Positions 37,529 through 45,125 of a stretch of 64,000 nt of DNA are shown here, piece by piece. Where the stretch lies: NCBI RefSeq assembly GCF_020831365.1, contig NZ_JAJHPV010000013.1, forward strand, positions 744,001 through 808,000. Direction: 5' to 3'. The position numbers and the translations under genes are program-made. Numbering within the stretch: position 1 is the stretch's first letter; every line of letters begins with the position of its first letter. Source of the DNA: Massilia agrisoli (GTDB lineage Bacteria; Pseudomonadota; Gammaproteobacteria; Burkholderiales; Burkholderiaceae_D). The notes beneath the pieces were generated by a model. The model saw only the letters and a program-made list of their open reading frames with translations. It searched no databases and was not told where the DNA came from.

Positions 37529-38947
37529 ATGCGTTTTCGCCATATCCCCGTCCTTCTGGCGGGCCTTTCACTGTCGCTGTCGGCAGTCGCCGCAACCAGC
37601 GACCGCTGGAAGCTGCCGGTCAATGTCAAAAAACTTGATAACGGCCTGACCGTCATTGTTTCCGAAGACCACAGCTCGCCGACAGTCGGCGTCAGCGTGG
37701 TGTACCACGTCGGCATGCGCCTCGAGCCGAAGAACCGCACCGGCTTCGCGCACCTGTTCGAGCACCTGATGTTCCAGGGGACGCCAAACGCACCGAAGGG
37801 CGTCTTCGACAAGACCATCACCGGCGGTGGCGGCAACAACAACGGCTCGACCCGTGCGGACTTCACCAACTACATTGAAACCGCGCCCGTGTCGGCGCTC
37901 GACGCCATCCTGTGGCTCGAAGCGGACCGCATGAAGACCCTCGACTTCAACGAAAAAACGCTGAAGAACCAGCAGGACGTGGTGAAGGAAGAAATCCGCG
38001 TCAACGTGAAGAACCAGCCTTACGGCGGCTTCATGTGGATCGACATCGGCCAGCACGCGTTCCAGAAGTGGGAGAACAACCACGACGGCTACGGCAGCTT
38101 CCAGGACCTGGAAGGCGCCAGCCTGGAGGACGTGCGCAACTTCCACCGCGACTACTACGGCCCGAACAACGCGGTGCTGTCGATCGCTGGCGACGTGACG
38201 CCGGCGCAGGGCTTCGCGCTGGCCAAGAAGTATTTCGGCGATATCGCAAAGCGCCCGACGCCGAAGTCGGGCGACTTCAGCGAGCCGCTCAACACCGCTG
38301 AAAAGCGCATCGAGCAAAGCGACACGCTGGCCCAGGTGCCCGCGATTGCGGCTGCCTGGAAGATGCCGGACCGCGGTAGTCGCGACCAGGCGCCGATGGC
38401 CGTGCTGGGCGAACTGCTGGCTGGCAGCGACGCATCGCTGTTCTACCAGGGTATCGTCAAGGGCCGCGAGCTGGCGCTGAACGTCGACGCGCTGTACGGA
38501 CTGACCAGCCCATGGGAATACGACGGCCCGACCCTGTACACCGTTTTCTTCGTCTACAAGCCAAGCACCAACGCGGACGCCATGCTGACCGCGATGGATG
38601 AAGAAATCGCCAAGGTCGTCAAGAACGGCGTCGACGACGCGACGCTCAAGCGCGTCAAGACCAGCATGCTGGCCGACTGGAACAACTCGCTTGAGAGCTT
38701 CATCAGCCGCGCCGACAGGCTGGCCAAGCTGCAGACCCTGTGGGGCGACGCCAACGTGGTCAACAAGATCCCATCGTGGATCGAAGGCGTTACCTCGGCG
38801 GACCTGCAGCGCGTCGCCAAAACGTACCTGACCCGCGAGAACCGCACGGTCATCGACCGCAAACCGGTTGCCGCCGCCAAGCCTGCCGCACCAGCACCGG
38901 CCGCAGCACCTGCACCAGCACCAGCGCCTGCCGGCGCCAAATCATAA
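37529..38947 (+). CDS. Periplasmic M16 family zinc peptidase (catalytic subunit)
   Basis: This is a 472-residue protein with an N-terminal signal peptide (about 20 residues, ending SAVAA). The inverted zinc motif HLFEH is at residues 75-79, and the third ligand Glu lies in VVKEEIRVN about 75 residues later. This is the pitrilysin/M16 arrangement. ATG 37529 has GAGG at suitable distance; 37517 is the alternative. The C-terminus is a Pro/Ala-rich tail. The next gene encodes an M16 homologue lacking the zinc motif, so the two probably form a heterodimer. Confidence 0.92.
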   Translation: MRFRHIPVLLAGLSLSLSAVAATSDRWKLPVNVKKLDNGLTVIVSEDHSSPTVGVSVVYHVGMRLEPKNRTGFAHLFEHLMFQGTPNAPKGVFDKTITGGGGNNNGSTRADFTNYIETAPVSALDAILWLEADRMKTLDFNEKTLKNQQDVVKEEIRVNVKNQPYGGFMWIDIGQHAFQKWENNHDGYGSFQDLEGASLEDVRNFHRDYYGPNNAVLSIAGDVTPAQGFALAKKYFGDIAKRPTPKSGDFSEPLNTAEKRIEQSDTLAQVPAIAAAWKMPDRGSRDQAPMAVLGELLAGSDASLFYQGIVKGRELALNVDALYGLTSPWEYDGPTLYTVFFVYKPSTNADAMLTAMDEEIAKVVKNGVDDATLKRVKTSMLADWNNSLESFISRADRLAKLQTLWGDANVVNKIPSWIEGVTSADLQRVAKTYLTRENRTVIDRKPVAAAKPAAPAPAAAPAPAPAPAGAKS

Positions 38948-38959
38948 AGGAGCGCATCG

Positions 38960-40375
38960 ATGAAAAAACTGATGCTGGCATTGACCATTACCCTGATGTT
39001 CGCGCCTTCGGCCTACGCTGCCGGCGCCGACAGCAAGGCTGCCAACACCTTGCCGCCATTCGGCAAGGAGAAAACCATTCCGGCGCCGCAGATCGCCAAG
39101 AAAGTTCTGTCGAACGGACTTGAAGTGTGGGTCGTTCCGCGCAAGGGACTGCCGCGCGTGGACTACGTGCTGGCCGTGCGCGATTCGGGCCTTGCCGCCG
39201 ACGACAAGAACCACCCCGGCTTCGCCAAGCTGCTCGCGGGCCTGCTCAACGAAGGCTCCACCAAGCGCGATTCGCGCGCGATCGCCGAACTGGCGCAAAG
39301 CTACGGCGGCTCGGTTGCCGCCAGCCCGGGCAACGACGGCATTACCGTGTTCGCCAACGCAGTGACCTCGAATGCCGGCCCGATGATGAACCTGCTCGCC
39401 GAAGTGGCGCGCATGCCGTCGTTCCCGGCCAAGGAAGTCGAGCTGGCCAAGGCCAACGCGCTACAGGCGCTGCGTGTGTCCGAGACCACGCCGCGCTTCC
39501 GCGCCGAGCGCGCGATCAGCAAGGCGATCTACGGCGACCACCCATACGGGAACACGACCGAGACGGCCGAGTCGATCAGCAGCACCACCGAAGAACTGCT
39601 GCGCACCGAGCACGCAAAGCGCTTCCGTCCGGAGCGCAGCCTGCTGGTGATCACCGGCCGCATCTCGCAGGCTGACGCGATGAAGTTCGCGCAGGCGGCG
39701 TTCGGCGACTGGAAGGGGCAGGGCGCAGCGGCGCCTGCGACCCCGGCGTTCACGGCATCGGCCAAGCCAGTGCGCATCCTGCTGCAGCGCGATGGCAGCG
39801 TGCAGTCGACCTTGCGCCTGGGCGGCCCTGGCATTCCAGCCACCTCGGCCGACTATGTGCCGCTGCGCCTGGCCAGCACCATCCTGGGCGGCGGCTTCTC
39901 GAGCCGGGTTAACACCAACCTGCGTGAGGAGAAGGGCTACACCTATGGCGCGTCGGCAGGTGCACGCACCATGCGTACCGGTGGCGGCATCGTCGGCGGC
40001 GCAGACGTACGCAACGAGGTGACCGGCGCGGCGCTGACCGAGTACTTCGGCGAGTATCGCCGCCTTGGTGGCGATCTGGTTCCCGCTGACGAAATGAGCA
40101 TGAACAAGCGCTACGTCGCGGGTACCTACCTGATCACCAACCAGTTGCAGCGCGCGGTGGCATCGACGCTGGCCAACAACTGGCTGGTCGGCCTGCCGTC
40201 CGAGTTCCTGGGGGAGTTCGTGCCGGCGATCCAGAAGGTCACGCCTGAGCAGGTTCGCGACATGGGCAAGAAGTACTTCGCGCCTGAAACCCAATCGATT
40301 GTGGTGGTCGGCGATAATGCATCGGTGTCGACGCAGCTGAAGCAGTTCGGCGACTTTACTGTCACCGACAAGTAA
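38960..40375 (+). CDS. Periplasmic M16 family protein, non-catalytic partner
   Basis: This is a 471-residue protein with signal peptide (MKKLMLALTITLMFAPSAYA) and the M16 N- and C-domain fold (VLSNGLEVWVVPRKGLPRVD; REEKGYTYGASAGARTM). The position of HXXEH is occupied by FAKLLAGLL, so no zinc would bind. This catalytic/non-catalytic pairing is usual for bacterial M16 pairs. A GGAG site precedes the ATG, 12 bases after the upstream stop. A strong terminator follows. Confidence 0.92.
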   Translation: MKKLMLALTITLMFAPSAYAAGADSKAANTLPPFGKEKTIPAPQIAKKVLSNGLEVWVVPRKGLPRVDYVLAVRDSGLAADDKNHPGFAKLLAGLLNEGSTKRDSRAIAELAQSYGGSVAASPGNDGITVFANAVTSNAGPMMNLLAEVARMPSFPAKEVELAKANALQALRVSETTPRFRAERAISKAIYGDHPYGNTTETAESISSTTEELLRTEHAKRFRPERSLLVITGRISQADAMKFAQAAFGDWKGQGAAAPATPAFTASAKPVRILLQRDGSVQSTLRLGGPGIPATSADYVPLRLASTILGGGFSSRVNTNLREEKGYTYGASAGARTMRTGGGIVGGADVRNEVTGAALTEYFGEYRRLGGDLVPADEMSMNKRYVAGTYLITNQLQRAVASTLANNWLVGLPSEFLGEFVPAIQKVTPEQVRDMGKKYFAPETQSIVVVGDNASVSTQLKQFGDFTVTDK

Positions 40376-40394
40376 GGGCTTTTGCGTTCATACG

Positions 40395-40430
40395 AACGGC
40401 CAGGGTAGCGATACCCTGGCCGTTTGTTTT
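40395..40430 (+). terminator. Rho-independent terminator after the M16 pair
   Basis: A perfect 13-bp stem (AACGGCCAGGGTA at 40395-40407 with TACCCTGGCCGTT at 40412-40424) closes a GCGA tetraloop and is followed by TGTTTT. It lies 20 bases after the second M16 stop codon. Confidence 0.9.
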
Positions 40431-40431
40431 G

Positions 40432-40599
40432 GCTATGTCACCGTTAAGTATGGAATTCAGCACGTCGTTCCCGCGAAAGCGGGAACCGATGTATGCGCTG
40501 GAGGTCGAATCGTTTTATTACTGATCGTCTTCAGTATCGGGTCCCGCGTGCGCGGAAACGACGATGGTGTAGCGCTTCCACACTTAACGGTGACATAGC
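40432..40599. repeat. 168-bp nested palindromic element with 18-bp perfect terminal inverted repeats
   Basis: GCTATGTCACCGTTAAGT (40432-40449) is exactly inverted at 40582-40599; with one mismatch the match runs to 24 bases per arm. Inside lies a second, looser inverted pair built on CGTCGTTCCCGCG (from 40463) and CGCGGAAACGACG (to about 40563), the same REP-type core as at 9067 and 55724. Seven T residues follow directly (40600-40606). It has no ORF. It could be a small non-autonomous mobile element or a composite REP (BIME-like) unit. Confidence 0.8.
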
Positions 40600-40606
40600 T
40601 TTTTTT

Positions 40607-40976
40607 GGGGCTTGGCTGTAAGCGTAGAGGGCATGATAAAACGTCTCGCCGTGTCTCCAATGGATGAGGGCGCAGGCCAGCGAAACGTCGAACGGTGTGT
40701 GCGCCCCGATCGCGGCCGAACTCAGGTCACGGCCGAGAACTCTTTCCCGATGTCTTCAATGCCGAACCGTAGCTGGGGGTGTCCGCTTTCGACCCAAAGT
40801 GGACGCAGCTCAGTGCGCACTGGTAACGTGGCCTTAGTACAGGCTAGGGCCGACTTTCCTCCAAACCCGTTTGATCAGGATGATCCATTATCTCTGCCGG
40901 AGCCAGCGCGACGGCATCTCTGAAGTGTTATCAGAGGTGTTATACTAAAGTAACGAATTGATTGGTGGAGCGGACG
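40607..40976. other. Gene-poor stretch before the SIR2 gene
   Basis: No convincing gene. An open frame at 40612-40923 lacks family resemblance and ribosome-binding site. A short inverted repeat (GTCCGCTTT...AAAGTGGAC) lies near 40780-40805 and resembles debris common around accessory insertions. A TATACT hexamer at 40941-40946 may belong to the SIR2 gene promoter, without a recognisable -35. Confidence 0.5.
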
Positions 40977-42035
40977 GTGCGAAAAATTTTGATTTTTGCA
41001 GGAGCAGGCGCGTCGCGAGGTTTGTCACAAGAGAAGTATCCCATGGCCCTTGACTTTAGAAAAAGACTGCCGGAGGATATCATTTCTAACCGGCTCTTCC
41101 AGGCCGTTGAAAGTTGTGTTCTGAGAACTCAGGGATTATCTCAAGTAGACATTGAACACATCTTATGGGAACTGAATGCAGCGCGAGCTGCATTTGCACA
41201 AGTAAGCAGCGGAACTTTCGCGGCAGAATTACTCGCAACGAACCAAATCCGGCAGATCATCGGTGATGGAGCCGTAAGCGGACAGAGCATCATTCAAGTA
41301 ACTTCTGCTATTGGTCACCACATTGACGCCTTGGCTGATAAGATCAACGCACTTGTCTATAAGCTCTATTCGAAAACGCCGTCTGTTGAGGAGCTTGATA
41401 GGACGTGGATGCCGCTGCTGACAGCTGATGGTCTGCAAAAATTCGACAAGATTGATGTCGTTACAACCAACTACGACATGGTGCTCGAGACAGCGATCCG
41501 GAAATCGAAGACGAATGTTTCGCTCGGCTATGCCGATGGGATTTTTCAAGAGGTCGATATCAATCAATGGGCGGGGGAGTCGCAACGCGGCCTGTTAACC
41601 AAGCTTCATGGGTCAGTTGACTGGATGCGCGGCGAACCGGAAGATGATGAGTCAACCGATATAATCATCAGGCGAGGCAATCCCAATTTCTACGGAAACC
41701 ATAGTGACCGGCTAATTCTCTACCCGGGTTTCAAAGGAATGGCAAGTCGAGAGCCTTTTAACACATTTCATACATATTTTCGCAAGCAAATCCGGGCGGC
41801 GACGCATATACTTTTTATTGGTTTTGCGTTTCGCGACGAGCACATCGAGACGATTCTCCAAGAAATTGGCTCTAACGGGCAAGTGGCAAATTGGAACCCA
41901 GCAGATCAGCCTGAGCGATCATATCTGAAGGACGCTCTGCATATAAAAGAACCTTTTGGTGCACAGATAAATGTTGGCTTGGGATCAAATTCTAACCTCC
42001 CCTCAAAGCTCGTTGAGTGGCTGCATTCCGAATAG
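40977..42035 (+). CDS. SIR2-domain protein, putative anti-phage NADase
   Basis: This is a 352-residue protein with SIR2-like NAD-binding features: AGAGAS at residues 8-13, TTNYD at 163-167, the catalytic-type His in KLHGS (residue 211) and the C-terminal GFAFRDEH near 282 typical of SIR2_2-type defence proteins. GTG 40977 follows GGTGGAG by six bases and begins directly at the first beta-strand; TTG 40962 and GTG 40965 are alternatives. Such domains deplete NAD during phage infection in several systems (Thoeris-, DSR-, pAgo- and AVAST-associated). Base composition is lower in GC than flanking genes. Convergent with an AbiGi-like gene. Confidence 0.85.
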   Translation: MRKILIFAGAGASRGLSQEKYPMALDFRKRLPEDIISNRLFQAVESCVLRTQGLSQVDIEHILWELNAARAAFAQVSSGTFAAELLATNQIRQIIGDGAVSGQSIIQVTSAIGHHIDALADKINALVYKLYSKTPSVEELDRTWMPLLTADGLQKFDKIDVVTTNYDMVLETAIRKSKTNVSLGYADGIFQEVDINQWAGESQRGLLTKLHGSVDWMRGEPEDDESTDIIIRRGNPNFYGNHSDRLILYPGFKGMASREPFNTFHTYFRKQIRAATHILFIGFAFRDEHIETILQEIGSNGQVANWNPADQPERSYLKDALHIKEPFGAQINVGLGSNSNLPSKLVEWLHSE

Positions 42036-42070
42036 GATATGTGCTAACAGCGCGGCCAGTTCCCGCTGAT

Positions 42071-42808
42071 TTATAAATCTTCGTGGAGGCCTTCGAGTGA
42101 CAAAACTCTCGAGCTGAGCAACTTTAGTGTACTGGCTGAGTAATGCTCAAGTTCCGCCTGAATATAATTCATAATGCCTGGTATGTCGGAGTCCCTCTCC
42201 ACAAAAATGTATCGAATGTCAGAAGGTTCAAATTTTAATATGCAATGTTTTTTTGTTAGTTCATTTGCGGCTGAAAGCTCTTCCTGTTTTTCATGTGATG
42301 TTCGCAATAGATATGCGTCTATGTTTTCATTTTTTGGAACATAGCGCCATTCGCATTCGAAATAGAAGTTTTTTTCAACAGGTTCACCCTTGAGCACCAT
42401 CGTGCCTCTTGTTGGCTTAGAGTGCGCAAATATATATCGCATGGTTTTTTTTGCCTCATCACGTTCGATACCTTCTACCTCATTGGAATGCTTATTCAAG
42501 TTTAGCAATTCCTTTCTAAGTTCATTATTTCCGGGTAAGTACAATAGTGGATTGAGGCCATTCATCTCCGCCCACCTTCGGGACATTCCGATTCCGTATT
42601 TTCCATAAAACTCGACGTGATCGCTTATTCGCGATAACGGAATGTCGCAGAAGCAGACCATTGGAAAGCTAATGTAGTCGTATTCGCCTTCAGTTAATTG
42701 TGAAACATCTTCTAAGCTGTAACGCGGCCAAAAACCTTCTTTCAATATCGATTTTATTACATCAATATTATTTGTAAAATGAAAAAGCGTGCTGGATTTG
42801 GGGTTCAT
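42071..42808 (-). CDS. AbiGi-like abortive-infection family protein
   Basis: This is a 245-residue protein. The N-terminal pattern FHFTNNIDVIKSILKEGFWP then RYSLED, followed by FPMVCFCDIPLSRISDHVEFYGKYG, fits the AbiGi family (putative antitoxin of the lactococcal AbiG system). The FHFT/ILKEGFWPRY layout also recalls ADP-ribosyltransferase-like folds. The usual partner AbiGii is absent; the neighbour is instead the convergent SIR2 gene. The gene is strikingly AT-rich: 22 G/C in 42241-42300 versus 37 in 38041-38100, counted by hand. ATG 42808 is chosen over TTG 42811. Confidence 0.75.
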   Translation of the reverse strand: MNPKSSTLFHFTNNIDVIKSILKEGFWPRYSLEDVSQLTEGEYDYISFPMVCFCDIPLSRISDHVEFYGKYGIGMSRRWAEMNGLNPLLYLPGNNELRKELLNLNKHSNEVEGIERDEAKKTMRYIFAHSKPTRGTMVLKGEPVEKNFYFECEWRYVPKNENIDAYLLRTSHEKQEELSAANELTKKHCILKFEPSDIRYIFVERDSDIPGIMNYIQAELEHYSASTLKLLSSRVLSLEGLHEDL

Positions 42809-43219
42809 CAATTTCTCGCTTATTAGTGTATGTCTATTGTCGAGCTTAAGAAATCATCTCGGCTGCTCGCGCCAACTGCTGCTGAGCAAGTGACACTTTC
42901 AGTCTCAGTCCCAGCACCCTAAATCACGAGCAGCCTCGCAAGCAGTTTTTGAAGCGCCAAGATCCGCTGTTGGCCAACAGCGGACGTCCTTAATGGCCCA
43001 GTGTACCGGCTTCGTTGCTCTGACAGCAAGCAATCGGTTAATCTTAAGATCAAACGCGACAGCGCGCGTACTTTCGGGCCGCCGAGCGAGATCACCGCTC
43101 GCTCAGAAACGGTTTACAGTGATGTACGGCGTAGCTCGAGGGGTACGGACAGGGCCATAATTCGGCAGTGGGTGCGTTCAGGAGAACGGTAGTGCCGCGC
43201 TTGATGAAGGCAATCTTTG
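42809..43219. other. Gene-free boundary of the accessory segment with a 20-bp palindrome
   Basis: No supportable gene in about 410 bases. A perfect 20-bp palindrome CCGCTGTTGGCCAACAGCGG lies at 42964-42983. From about 42960 the composition returns to high GC. A 63-residue frame at 43001-43192 has no recognisable features. This looks like degraded insertion debris marking the right edge of the SIR2-AbiGi segment. Confidence 0.55.
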
Positions 43220-43657
43220 ATGGAGGCACGCTTGCGATCAACTTTTGACCTGGAGCGGTTCGTACGCGCGCAGGCGCCGGTCTATGATGCGGTCAGCAGG
43301 GAGCTGCGCTCGGGACGCAAGCGTAGTCACTGGATGTGGTTCGTTTTTCCGCAGCTTGCGGGGCTGGGCCGCAGCGAGATGGCGCAGCGCTATGCGCTTG
43401 CGTCGCTCGACGAGGCCGCCGCCTACCTGACGCATCCTGTGCTGGGCGACCGCCTGCGTCAGTGCGCGACCATGGTACTGGCGACGCCCGATGCGACCGT
43501 CGACGAGATTTTCGGCCACCCCGATAACATGAAGTTCCATTCGTCGATGACCTTGTTCGCGGCAATTCCCGGTGCCGACCCGGTGTTCAGCCAGAACCTC
43601 GACAAATATTTTGGCGGCGCGTCCGATGCGCTGACTTTGTCCCGCCTGAAGGAGTAA
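43220..43657 (+). CDS. DUF1810 family protein
   Basis: This is a 145-residue soluble protein matching DUF1810: DLERFVRAQAPVYDAVSREL, then RSGRKRSHWMWFVFPQLAGLG and a C-terminal KYFGGASDALTL. The family has an all-helical fold and unknown function. ATG 43220 is preferred over TTG 43217. Its stop shares a base with the next ATG (TAATG), so it is co-translated with the lipoprotein gene. Confidence 0.85.
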   Translation: MEARLRSTFDLERFVRAQAPVYDAVSRELRSGRKRSHWMWFVFPQLAGLGRSEMAQRYALASLDEAAAYLTHPVLGDRLRQCATMVLATPDATVDEIFGHPDNMKFHSSMTLFAAIPGADPVFSQNLDKYFGGASDALTLSRLKE

Positions 43658-45054
43658 TGAATTTGAGATTGACGCATGTAGTTCCCTTGTTGGTTTCGCT
43701 GCTGGTGCTTGCATCCTGCGCGACCGGGCCTGCCGAAAGGCCCGCCACCCTTGACATCGTCAGCCGCGCGCCTGCATTCGCCGGAACGGTATTCGACGGC
43801 TCAGGCGCCTACGAGGCCGTCACTGCGGTGGCCCGCCTGCCCAGCGGCGATGCCCAAGTGCTGGTGCTGCAGCCAGTCGATGCGGCCGATTCCTCCGGCG
43901 TCCTGCTGATCGAGGTGGTTGGCGCCGACGGCCCCCAGTTGCCGCGCATGGCCAACAACGGCGACGCGCGGCACCAGCGCGCGGACGGCGCGGGCAACGG
44001 GTTCACCATGCGGCGCGGGCATACGCTGGTGTCGCTCAGGGCCACGGGGGCGCAGCAACTGCGCGATGCGGCCATGCTGCTGCAGGCCGAGTACATTTCC
44101 GATGCAACGCTGGCGGTCGGCGCAGGGCAGGGCGGCCGCATGCTGCGGGATATGATCAGGGACGGATTCAACCTTTCGCCGATGGGCCATAAGGTCTTTG
44201 ACGGCGTCCTGGTGATGATGGCGGGCGGGGGCGACGAATTCCCCTTCACCTACGGCATGGCGACCGATCCGGTCAGCGGTAAATCCGGCGGCATCTTCGC
44301 GCGCTGTACCGCCACGGCCACCTGCCCGAAGCTCATCCACCTCGATAGCAGCACCGATTTCTGGCAGTCGCGCGCCTCGCTGGTCGCCACTGGCGGCACG
44401 TCGCGTGATGTCGACCTGCCCGACGACGTGCGCGCCTACCTGATGTCCTCGACACAGCGCTTTTACGCTGATCGCGCGGTGCAGGGCGAGTGCCAGCATC
44501 CGAATAATCCCGCGCAGCAGTCGCCTGTCGTTCGCGTGATGCTCGACCACCTTGTGACATGGGCGCGCGACGGCAAGGCGCCGCCTCCGAGCCGTTTTCC
44601 ACGGATCGACGACGCCATGCTGACCGAGGCCGACCGCGATTCCGTCGGCTTCCCGGACCTGCGCAAGCTTGGCGTGAACTATCCTGAAGGGCTTATGCCA
44701 GCAGGGCCGTACCCGCTGTTTGTGCCGATGGTCGACGTGGACGGACATGACATCGCCGGCATCCGCCTTCCCGACATCGAAGTGCCGCTGGCCACGCACG
44801 CGGGCTGGAACCTTCGGCGTGGCCGCGCGAACCCCGCGCCGCTGTGCGGGCCAAACGGCATGTCGCTGCCGTTCGCGGCGACGCCGCGCGCGGGCGACCC
44901 GCGCCGTGCGATATCCCAGCGCTATCCGAGCCGCATCGAGTACGCGAAGGCGGTGGCGCTGGCCGCGCGCAGCCTGCGCGACCAGGGGCTGCTGCTGCAG
45001 GAAGATGTGGACAGCTACATCGAGCGCGCCAGGCGCGAGAGCCGCGTGCCGTGA
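43657..45054 (+). CDS. Alpha/beta hydrolase_10 family lipoprotein lacking the nucleophile Ser
   Basis: This is a 465-residue protein with a lipoprotein signal (LLVLASC, Cys near residue 21). The body matches the alpha/beta hydrolase domain family (PF20091 type): GFTMRRGHTLVSLRATG, then RMLRDMIRDGFN and KVFDGVLVMMAGGGDE, and the late SSTDFWQSRASL and LPDDVRAYL blocks. Where the family carries G-x-S-Q-S/T-G-R, this protein has GAGQGGR near residue 157, so the serine nucleophile appears lost. It may be a binding or structural relic. Coupled to the DUF1810 gene. Confidence 0.75.
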   Translation: MNLRLTHVVPLLVSLLVLASCATGPAERPATLDIVSRAPAFAGTVFDGSGAYEAVTAVARLPSGDAQVLVLQPVDAADSSGVLLIEVVGADGPQLPRMANNGDARHQRADGAGNGFTMRRGHTLVSLRATGAQQLRDAAMLLQAEYISDATLAVGAGQGGRMLRDMIRDGFNLSPMGHKVFDGVLVMMAGGGDEFPFTYGMATDPVSGKSGGIFARCTATATCPKLIHLDSSTDFWQSRASLVATGGTSRDVDLPDDVRAYLMSSTQRFYADRAVQGECQHPNNPAQQSPVVRVMLDHLVTWARDGKAPPPSRFPRIDDAMLTEADRDSVGFPDLRKLGVNYPEGLMPAGPYPLFVPMVDVDGHDIAGIRLPDIEVPLATHAGWNLRRGRANPAPLCGPNGMSLPFAATPRAGDPRRAISQRYPSRIEYAKAVALAARSLRDQGLLLQEDVDSYIERARRESRVP

Positions 45055-45125
45055 CGAACTCCGCTTCTTGTTTTGTTGCGTATAATCGCGCTGGCATTGC
45101 CCGATAAACATAGAGAACAATATAT

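Noticed and set aside
40612-40923. A 103-residue frame between the 168-bp element and the SIR2 gene
   Set aside because: No ribosome-binding site, no family pattern, Ser/Pro/Arg-rich composition typical of a random frame.
43001-43192. A 63-residue frame left of the DUF1810 gene
   Set aside because: No start signals and no resemblance to any family; lies in debris-like sequence.
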